Shown in pieces: positions 29,784 through 35,237 of a stretch of DNA of 35,237 nt. Both the position numbers and the translations under genes were made by a program. Location: positions 1-35,237 of the IMG/VR virus record IMGVR_UViG_3300042301_004321; one strand, written 5' to 3'. Source of the DNA: a virus. Within the stretch, counting starts at the first letter, position 1. Each line of letters starts with the position of its first letter. The notes beneath the pieces are model-generated. The model did not search any database and was not told the origin of the DNA. It saw only the letters and a list, made by a program, of their open reading frames with translations.

Positions 29784-31174
29784 TGAATTTAGGACAACAC
29801 ATAGCAAAACAATTATTAGAGGAAAAACAATACGTTATTGGTGTATTCCCAGGTGCATTTAAACCACCACATAAAGGTCATTTTAATGTTGTTAAGCGTT
29901 TATCAGATATGTGTGATGAAGTTCAAGTCTTTATCTCTCCTAAAACTCGTGAAGGAATCACAGCTGATGAAAGTTATAGAGTATGGGAATTATATAAAAC
30001 ATTATTACCAGGAAATGTTAATTTTTTAGTTGTGGATGAAAATCCTGTTAGAGAAACCTATGATATAATAACATCAAACCCAGAAGCTAAAATTATAGCA
30101 GCATTTGGTAAAGATGAATTTACTCGTTTTAATTCTATTCTTTCAAATGAAAAATATAGAAATGCTGAGTTATTTAATGCAGGAACATTTGATAATATAA
30201 GTGCTACTAATTTTAGAATAGCAATTAAATCTAAAAAAGAAGACTTAATTAAAAAATTCTTACCAGATGGCATTGATGTGAAGCAATTCATGGATGCTGC
30301 TGGTTATACAATGGGCGACACGGAAAAAGAAGAGTTAAAAGAAGGCCAAGAAAACTTGTCTTTATTAAAGGAGTTCATTAGATTTACCCTACGTGAATTG
30401 GGTATTGAGGGGGGAGGGGGAAAAATCGTGATAAGTAGGGATACGGAGAAAGCGAGAGAAATGAGGTCAATGGGGTTATATAGTCCACAAGACGACAAGA
30501 TTTGGATTTATACGGGTAACCGTAATATGGCTGATATTTGCCGAACTGTTTCTCATGAATTGGTACACTTATCACAAAAACAAAAAGGCCAAGCTTTAGA
30601 CGGAACTACAGGTTCTGATACTGAAAATGAAGCAAATTCTAAAGCAGGGCAAATAATGAGAAAATTTGCACAAATTAATCCTATGATATTCGAAGCACAA
30701 GACTCACCACAATATAGAATCTATTGCGATATGGATGGTGTTATTGTTGACTTTGAAGGTGCCTATGAAAACTTAACAGGTAAAAATATTAGAGGAAATC
30801 ATGTTAAGGGTGATGCTGATTTTTGGCAACCAATAACTGATGCTGGTGAATCATTTTGGACTGAAATGGAGTGGATGGAAGATGGTCAAGAACTATGGAA
30901 TTACATTAAACCATATTCTCCTAAATTACTTTCAGCTCCTTCAAGACAAGAATCTTCAAGAACAGGAAAACAAAAATGGGTAGAACAAAATCTCCCAGGT
31001 ACAGTATTACTTCTTAAATCAGCAGAGTATAAACAATTTTATGCGTCTCCTAAATCAATATTGATTGATGATAGAGCAGATAATATTCAAAGATGGAAGG
31101 ATGCAGGTGGTGTAGGTGTATTACATACTTCAGCTGCTGATACAATTCAACAATTAAAAGAATTAGGTTTATGA
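29783..31174 (+). CDS. Three-domain fusion: nucleotidyltransferase, HExxH metallopeptidase-like, HAD 5'-nucleotidase-like, 463 aa
   Basis: Residues ~16-160: VFPGAFKPPHKGHFNVVKRL with HxGH (H30-H33) and ISATNFR (139-145), the two signatures of NMNAT/PPAT-type nucleotidyltransferases. Residues ~190-300: a small domain with HELVH (258-262) and downstream ENEA (281-284), a zinc metallopeptidase pattern. Residues ~311-463: CDMDGVIVDF (D316, D318) and ILIDDRADN (D429, D430), a HAD fold close to phage 5'(3')-deoxyribonucleotidases. Junctions contain L-K-E-G (185-188), L-R-E-L and I-F-E-A (302-305), possible protease sites. A G6AG5A5 tract at 30409-30425 codes the second linker. The parts may be separated after translation. 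Confidence 0.82.
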   Translation: MNLGQHIAKQLLEEKQYVIGVFPGAFKPPHKGHFNVVKRLSDMCDEVQVFISPKTREGITADESYRVWELYKTLLPGNVNFLVVDENPVRETYDIITSNPEAKIIAAFGKDEFTRFNSILSNEKYRNAELFNAGTFDNISATNFRIAIKSKKEDLIKKFLPDGIDVKQFMDAAGYTMGDTEKEELKEGQENLSLLKEFIRFTLRELGIEGGGGKIVISRDTEKAREMRSMGLYSPQDDKIWIYTGNRNMADICRTVSHELVHLSQKQKGQALDGTTGSDTENEANSKAGQIMRKFAQINPMIFEAQDSPQYRIYCDMDGVIVDFEGAYENLTGKNIRGNHVKGDADFWQPITDAGESFWTEMEWMEDGQELWNYIKPYSPKLLSAPSRQESSRTGKQKWVEQNLPGTVLLLKSAEYKQFYASPKSILIDDRADNIQRWKDAGGVGVLHTSAADTIQQLKELGL

Positions 31175-31752
31175 TGAATGAAAGTGTTTTGAAAAAAGAG
31201 TTTCGAGAAAAAGATGTACAGAGAGTAAGAAATATAGTAAATAAAAAATACGGAGATAAGATCTCAACTCAAGTAGGTTATACTAAAGAAAATATTGATC
31301 GTAAAGAAGGCGATATTTGGGAAGAAAATGGGAAAAATTGGACCATTAAAAATGGTATCAAGATGACCATATCCAAATTAGATTTAGTTAAGAAAGCCCT
31401 TCAAATTCCTCTTACATGTCCTAAGTGCGGTAAAGCAATGAAGAAAAAAGTATTGGATACTAAAATGTATGCAATACATAAAGAATGCTTTGATTGTGTT
31501 ATTACAAGAGAAACTAAATTACGTTTAGATGGTCAATACGAAGCATATGTTCAAGACATGGTTCAACGTAACGCTAAAGGATTTATTGGTGATCTTGAAC
31601 AAATATTACAAGATTTAATTAATGATGTACACCCAGAACAAATTGTTACTGAGAATGGTGAAATGGAACAATGGTCTGGTGGGAATAATAGCGAATTAGT
31701 TAAAGAGTTCCAAGAGTATATTGAAAAAGTAAAATCAATAACCCAATCGTAA
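31171..31752 (+). CDS. Zinc-ribbon protein, 193 aa
   Basis: CPKC (C83, C86) and CFDC (C106, C109), 19 residues apart, form one four-Cys zinc site in the middle. The N-terminal region is basic and helical (VLKKEFREKDVQRVRNIVNK), then WEENGKNWTIKNGIKMTIS reads as strands. The C-terminal ~60 residues are helical and acidic. I recall similar proteins in T4-like phages near this cluster but no function. It starts by an ATGA overlap with the fusion gene. A nucleic-acid-binding role is plausible from the zinc site. Confidence 0.74.
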   Translation: MMNESVLKKEFREKDVQRVRNIVNKKYGDKISTQVGYTKENIDRKEGDIWEENGKNWTIKNGIKMTISKLDLVKKALQIPLTCPKCGKAMKKKVLDTKMYAIHKECFDCVITRETKLRLDGQYEAYVQDMVQRNAKGFIGDLEQILQDLINDVHPEQIVTENGEMEQWSGGNNSELVKEFQEYIEKVKSITQS

Positions 31753-31759
31753 TATTTAT
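31751..31759 (+). promoter_or_regulatory. Late-type motif L9
   Basis: AATATTTAT overlapping the previous stop codon, 32 nt before ATG 31792. Confidence 0.5.
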
Positions 31760-31791
31760 TGCTATCAATAACTCAAATATAAGTACACATA

Positions 31792-32070
31792 ATGGAGAAT
31801 ATCTATTCAGTATTAATAACAGCAATTACAGTTTTAGGAGGTACTACAGCATTTCGCTATTATGAAAAACGTGCTATAAAGAAAGAACGTGATGATGATT
31901 TTATCAAACATGATTGTAAAGATAGAATATCTAAACTAGAAGCATTGTTAGAAAAATCATCTCAAGAAAAAGATGAAATGCGTAAACAAATCTTAGATTT
32001 AGTAGCTGAAGTAGCAGCACTACGTACCGAAATTAAGTACCTAACTGATAAACGTATTGGAAGTATATGA
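31792..32070 (+). CDS. Membrane-anchored coiled-coil protein, 92 aa
   Basis: Residues ~4-22 (IYSVLITAITVLGGTTAFRY) form one N-terminal membrane helix with a short outside end. The rest is a charged coiled coil (KLEALLEKSSQEKDEMRKQI, then VAALRTEIKYL). The topology would fit an i-spanin or a holin-like anchor, and such short proteins sit near lysis or packaging genes in related phages. No lysin is adjacent, so the lysis idea is weak. The stop overlaps the next start by four bases. Confidence 0.7.
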   Translation: MENIYSVLITAITVLGGTTAFRYYEKRAIKKERDDDFIKHDCKDRISKLEALLEKSSQEKDEMRKQILDLVAEVAALRTEIKYLTDKRIGSI

Positions 32071-32675
32071 TAAATTTACAAGAAGAACAAGATTGTGGCT
32101 GCAATGGCCCTCAAATAATATCTGAAGGTAAAGAATCAATATTGTTATCTGAAGGTATGAAATACCATATAACTGAAGGTAGACAGTTAATTCATAATAT
32201 CTACCGTCCCCTATCAAATAATTATTTTGCTTTATTTCGTGAAGCACGTGAATTATATAATAAAGGTATATTATCTGTAACTGAAGATGATGCTGAATTG
32301 TTAGAATCTAATATTGGTGAAATTGATAATTATAATGGATTCAATGTTCCTTTAGATTACCCAATCAGTTTAGAAGAAATTATAAACGAAGTAGATAAAA
32401 AGAAAACACCTCCTATTGGTAAACCAAAACGTGGTGGTTCTAAAAAGTTTTATGTATATGTTCGTAAACCGGGTGGGGGTATTAAAAAAGTATCATTTGG
32501 TGATACTACAGGATTAAGAGCTAAATTAAATAATCCAAAAGCCCGTAAAGCATTTGCAGCTCGCCATAAATGCGCTCAGAAAAAAGATAGAACAAAAGCA
32601 TCATATTGGTCATGTCGTTTACCAAGATATGCTAAATTATTAGGCTTTAAAACATCATTTGGTGGATTTTGGTAA
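32067..32675 (+). CDS. Basic protein with processed-leader-like N-terminus, 202 aa
   Basis: Two parts. Residues 1-110 are acidic and carry repeated L/I-x-E sites: IISEG (17-21), LLSEG (26-30), HITEG (34-38) and IINEV (105-109). Residues 111-202 are strongly basic: KRGGSKKFYVYVRKPGGGIK, then KKVSFGDTTGLRAKLNNPKA and ARHKCAQKKDRTKASYWSCR, a family I recall as small basic proteins of T4-like phages. This layout (acidic propeptide with several prohead-protease-type sites, then a basic, probably DNA-binding body) is like T4 internal proteins. ATGA overlap before and TAATG after. Confidence 0.76.
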   Translation: MINLQEEQDCGCNGPQIISEGKESILLSEGMKYHITEGRQLIHNIYRPLSNNYFALFREARELYNKGILSVTEDDAELLESNIGEIDNYNGFNVPLDYPISLEEIINEVDKKKTPPIGKPKRGGSKKFYVYVRKPGGGIKKVSFGDTTGLRAKLNNPKARKAFAARHKCAQKKDRTKASYWSCRLPRYAKLLGFKTSFGGFW

Positions 32676-33088
32676 TGATTAAATTATTCGACATATTAAA
32701 AGAAATTACAGATTCTGTTCAATATAGCAATCCTAATTTTGAAAAAGAATGGATGGAAGCAAAACGCTATCCTGAATTTAAAAAATTAGGTAAAGCTAAA
32801 TGGGTAGAATTAGCTAAGACTGGTAAACCTGTTAATTTAACTTCTGCAAAGGATATAAATAATACTAACGCAGATGAACCAAGTACTTTTAAAACTTTAA
32901 ACCCAGAAAAACAAAAAAGAGCATTAGCTCAAATTGAAGCAGGCAATGTAGAAATGCCAATTGTTGCTTTATATTCAGATGGATACAAAGAATTGATTGG
33001 TGGTAATACTAGACTTACAGCATTGATGCTACAAAAGGGTAAAGCTACTATATGGCAGTTTAAAGTACCAGATGAAATATTGTTATGA
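32675..33088 (+). CDS. ParB-like domain protein with capsid-leader-like N-terminus, 137 aa
   Basis: LNPEKQKRALAQIEAGNVEM, PIVALYSDGYKELIGGNTRL and TALMLQKGKATIWQF (residues ~77-131) match the ParB/sulfiredoxin-like fold, whose G-G-N-x-R motif binds nucleotide or DNA. The leader MIKLFDILKE ends L-K-E at residue 10 exactly where the kinase at 28947 has L-M-E. The TTG two codons upstream is disregarded because ATG 32675 sits in a TAATG overlap. The N-terminal ~70 residues contain a helix with PEFKKLGKAKWVELAKTGKP. Enzymatic function (nuclease, ATPase or kinase) is unknown. Confidence 0.77.
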   Translation: MIKLFDILKEITDSVQYSNPNFEKEWMEAKRYPEFKKLGKAKWVELAKTGKPVNLTSAKDINNTNADEPSTFKTLNPEKQKRALAQIEAGNVEMPIVALYSDGYKELIGGNTRLTALMLQKGKATIWQFKVPDEILL

Positions 33089-33348
33089 GTCATCCTTATA
33101 CTGATTTAGAGATAACAAAAGAATATGTTATTAGAGAGTTCGATGAAAATATAGATCCCATCGAACTTCTTTGGCATCGTGATAATGAAGACCGTCTTAT
33201 TGAACCCACACAACCCACAGATTGGTTTATACAACTTGAAGACGAATTACCAACACTTATAAATAAATCGATATTTATACCAAAACATACCTGGCATCGC
33301 ACTATTAAAGGCAATGGCTCGTTGGTAATCAAAATTCAAAAATTGTGA
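33085..33348 (+). CDS. Cupin-like small protein, 87 aa
   Basis: ELLWHRDNEDRLIEP (residues 28-42), DWFIQLEDELP and IFIPKHTWHRTIKGNGSLVI (63-82) give the paired His/Glu pattern of a small jelly-roll cupin; H31 and H68/H71 could bind a metal. From memory, short proteins with H-R-x-(I/V)-K-G near the end occur in T4-like marine phages with no assigned function. It overlaps both neighbours by four bases (ATGA, GTGA), so it belongs firmly to this unit. It lacks the MIKL leader. Confidence 0.72.
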   Translation: MSHPYTDLEITKEYVIREFDENIDPIELLWHRDNEDRLIEPTQPTDWFIQLEDELPTLINKSIFIPKHTWHRTIKGNGSLVIKIQKL

Positions 33349-33764
33349 TTAAATTACAAGAAATACTAGACCAGATCATTGTAGAAAAGCTTTGCAAAAA
33401 AGGTAAAACTTATTATGATCGTCGCAGAGCTGCTGGTGAAAAACCATCAGCTTATCTTTCTGGTCGTGCTGTTAAGGTATGTAAAGGATTAATGGAAGAA
33501 GATGATTTAGATTTACATGAATCTCTTCGTGATTGGTTTAAAAAAGAAGATTGGGTTCGTATTGATACACAAGGTAACATAACTGGTCCTTGTGGTACAA
33601 TGAAAAAAGATAAAGCAACAACTCGTTGTTTACCTCGTGCTAAGGCAAATCGTTTAACTAAAGCTGAACGCGCTGCTACATCACGTAAAAAAGTAGCTGG
33701 GTCTAAAAAAGGTAAGCAATTTGTATCTAATACAGATAAAGCAAAAGTAAAGTTTAATAAATAA
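33345..33764 (+). CDS. Two-part basic protein, probable polyprotein, 139 aa
   Basis: GTG at 33345 starts within a GTGA overlap. After the leader MIKLQEILDQIIVE (I-V-E at 12-14) comes a first basic module, KKGKTYYDRRRAAGEKPSAY and VKVCKG (18-48). The linker LMEEDDLDLHES has two L-x-E sites (51, 59). The second basic module is LRDWFKKEDWVRIDTQGNIT, CGTMKKDKATTRCLPRAKAN and RAATSRKKVAGSKKGK (61-125), a family I recall in several phages (possibly DUF5872; name uncertain). Both modules look like small DNA-binding or condensing domains. Separation at the linker would give two peptides, as in processed T4 internal proteins. Confidence 0.78.
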   Translation: MIKLQEILDQIIVEKLCKKGKTYYDRRRAAGEKPSAYLSGRAVKVCKGLMEEDDLDLHESLRDWFKKEDWVRIDTQGNITGPCGTMKKDKATTRCLPRAKANRLTKAERAATSRKKVAGSKKGKQFVSNTDKAKVKFNK

Positions 33765-35237
33765 TGAGAGCAATTGACAAATTCATAATTCACGTAACAC
33801 ACAATTTATTTTCCCTTAATGAATACTCAGAAGGTGAGATTAATAAATTGATGACTAAATTTAAAGAAGAAGCTGATGATTTAAATATTGAAATTGCTGA
33901 TGATAAATTAAAAGCATATATTGAACGTTTTGATTCTTTAAAAAATTCACCTAAAGTTACTGAAAAAGATTTACGTAAATATAGTTTATCTAAATTAATA
34001 AAATTAGTAACTTCAACTAAAGGTGTTGAAGAACCTGAAGAAGAAGTTGACATTACTCCAGATGTGGTTTATGACCAGAATGGTTTAATTATATATAATG
34101 GTTCTAAAGAAGAAAACTGTTTAAATTTCGGTAGAGGTGAATCTTGGTGTATTACCAGAGGTTCATTTGGTAACTATCGTTATGATGATAATAGAAAAAA
34201 CCCAACATTTTATTTAGTAAAAGATACAAATTTACCTAATAGCGATCGTAAGAGTTTCTTTGTTGTGGTTGTTGGTAAAGATGACACTTATAAAGCATCA
34301 GACAGATCAAATAATGATGTTGGTGGTAGAGCTACAGAATGGGATAGATGGGAACCATGGAGCTTTATTGAACAAAATTTCCCTTCAGTTACTGGTTTAA
34401 GAAGTGTATTCAAATATATTCCTTTATCTAACAAAGAAAAAATAAATCAATTATATAAAAATAATCCCATTGGTGTTAGAGAGTGGGCTAAACTTCCTTT
34501 TAAAGCTAAAGAACAATATTTAGTTGTTAGAAAAGGTAGAGAATTATTCCAAGATATTAGTAATGATACTTTTGTAGAAAAATACTTACCAAAATATCCA
34601 CAAATTGCTAATACTATTGCTACTAATTTTGGTATTTTAAATAGTATAACTTTAGTTAAAAATTTAGATAAATTCTCAAATGGAGATACAAGATCAATCA
34701 TAGCAAATATGAGAGATAAAATAGAGTTGAAATATCTAACTCTAGATTCTATTTCATTTGAAATTAAGAAATTTTTAGTTAAATTTGATAAATGGGATGT
34801 TCCTAAAAATGAAAGGATATATGTTACCAAAGATAATGAAAGTATTATTAAATTAACTTTTGGTGAAGACATTAAAGTAGGATTATATACTGAAGATGAT
34901 GATTATCCTAATATTAAATTAAATAAACGTACATCACGTTACTTATTAGACTACCCAGATTTAGATAAGATTCCTTTTAAAAATTTAATAACATTAGTTT
35001 CTAATGAAGTAATTGATAAAAGTGTATTAGATAACGTAATCGAAAAAGCAAAAACAGACAGCAACTCAGCTATTATTGCTAAAGATATTAATAACAAAAC
35101 AATATTAATTGATTCTAATTCATTTGTATCTTATAAAATAGACGGTGATAAAGTTTCTAAAGTACCATTCGATGATGAAGAGGTACAAGAAGTATTTACA
35201 CAACAAAAAGATAATGAAGGATTCCAAAAGAATGCAT
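33764..35237 (+). CDS. Large hypothetical protein, runs off window (491 codons seen)
   Basis: The TAATG start at 33764 gives MRAIDKFIIHVTHNLFSLNE (L-N-E at 18-20), again a leader-like end. An acidic helical region follows to ~110, then a conserved-looking part NGLIIYNGSKEENCLNFGRG, ESWCITRGSFGNYRY, NPTFYLVKDT (~125-180) and WDRWEPWSFIEQNFP (~207). The remainder is helical/strand repeats rich in Leu and Lys. I associate WCI(T/S)R...TFY(L/F)V(K/F)D with large phage virion proteins, but cannot name the family. The frame is open to the last base, so the true C-terminus is unknown. Likely a packaged or virion protein by context. Confidence 0.72.
   Translation, partial: MRAIDKFIIHVTHNLFSLNEYSEGEINKLMTKFKEEADDLNIEIADDKLKAYIERFDSLKNSPKVTEKDLRKYSLSKLIKLVTSTKGVEEPEEEVDITPDVVYDQNGLIIYNGSKEENCLNFGRGESWCITRGSFGNYRYDDNRKNPTFYLVKDTNLPNSDRKSFFVVVVGKDDTYKASDRSNNDVGGRATEWDRWEPWSFIEQNFPSVTGLRSVFKYIPLSNKEKINQLYKNNPIGVREWAKLPFKAKEQYLVVRKGRELFQDISNDTFVEKYLPKYPQIANTIATNFGILNSITLVKNLDKFSNGDTRSIIANMRDKIELKYLTLDSISFEIKKFLVKFDKWDVPKNERIYVTKDNESIIKLTFGEDIKVGLYTEDDDYPNIKLNKRTSRYLLDYPDLDKIPFKNLITLVSNEVIDKSVLDNVIEKAKTDSNSAIIAKDINNKTILIDSNSFVSYKIDGDKVSKVPFDDEEVQEVFTQQKDNEGFQKNA

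Noticed and set aside
34447-34872. Minus-strand open frame of 141 codons
   Set aside because: It lies antisense to the continuous frame from 33764, which has a TAATG-coupled start and stays open to the window end.

Overview
The window is one arm of a large, AT-rich, T4-like (myovirus) phage genome. Every gene I can support lies on the + strand. The T4 relationship rests on homologues of late sigma factor gp55 (6275-7069), baseplate hub gp5 (7499-8683), wedge proteins gp25 (10334-10744) and gp6 (10744-12573), and a gp61-type primase (25682-26650). A Bacteroidetes (probably flavobacterial) host is inferred from three things. Promoter -7 elements look like TAnnTTT(A/G). Start codons follow A/T-rich leaders without Shine-Dalgarno sequences. 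A fibre protein carries SprB-like repeats, a module known from Bacteroidetes gliding adhesins.

Layout. (1) 1-3823: the end of one gene, a strong terminator, then a run of very small, mostly unrecognised genes. Most have a private copy of the same ~27-bp promoter, so this looks like an early, host-interaction region, and it seems richer in GC than the rest. (2) 3824-4127: non-coding, with two short tandem-repeat arrays. (3) 4128-5530: a GIY-YIG-superfamily (T5orf172) protein, a small membrane protein, a late-type gene and a terminator. (4) 5533-7069: an early-type promoter driving four genes that end in the gp55-like late sigma factor. (5) 7083-25191: the virion block, with hub, wedge, a GH19 lysin, DNRLRE-like and giant structural proteins, and distal fibre or adhesin proteins. 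(6) 25206-28885: a SegE-like GIY-YIG protein, primase, PD-(D/E)XK nuclease, glycosyltransferase and metallophosphoesterase. (7) 28896-35237: a tightly packed cluster under late-type motifs. It encodes a P-loop kinase, a three-domain nucleotidyltransferase/HExxH/HAD fusion, zinc-binding, basic, ParB-like and cupin-like proteins, and a large protein that runs off the end.

Regulation can be read as a cascade. Early promoters (KGG.CA.AG, about 10 nt, CG, TAYATTTAC) serve the small genes, the sigma operon and probably the primase. The gp55-like sigma would then act at a second motif, WATATTTAT(A), with no visible -33 box, found before most virion and cargo transcription units. Within units, genes are joined by TAATG, ATGA or GTGA overlaps, so translation is probably coupled.

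The most interesting part is the right-hand cluster. Several proteins begin with nearly the same short amphipathic leader (MIKLxDILxE, MIKLQEIL) ending in L/I-x-E. L/I-x-E-G/A sites also lie at the domain junctions of the multi-domain proteins. In T4, such leaders send internal proteins into the prohead, where the gp21 protease cuts after L/I-x-E. I therefore propose, as inference, that this cluster encodes enzymes and basic proteins packaged in the capsid, some made as polyproteins. All family calls come from reading motifs; no database search was run.
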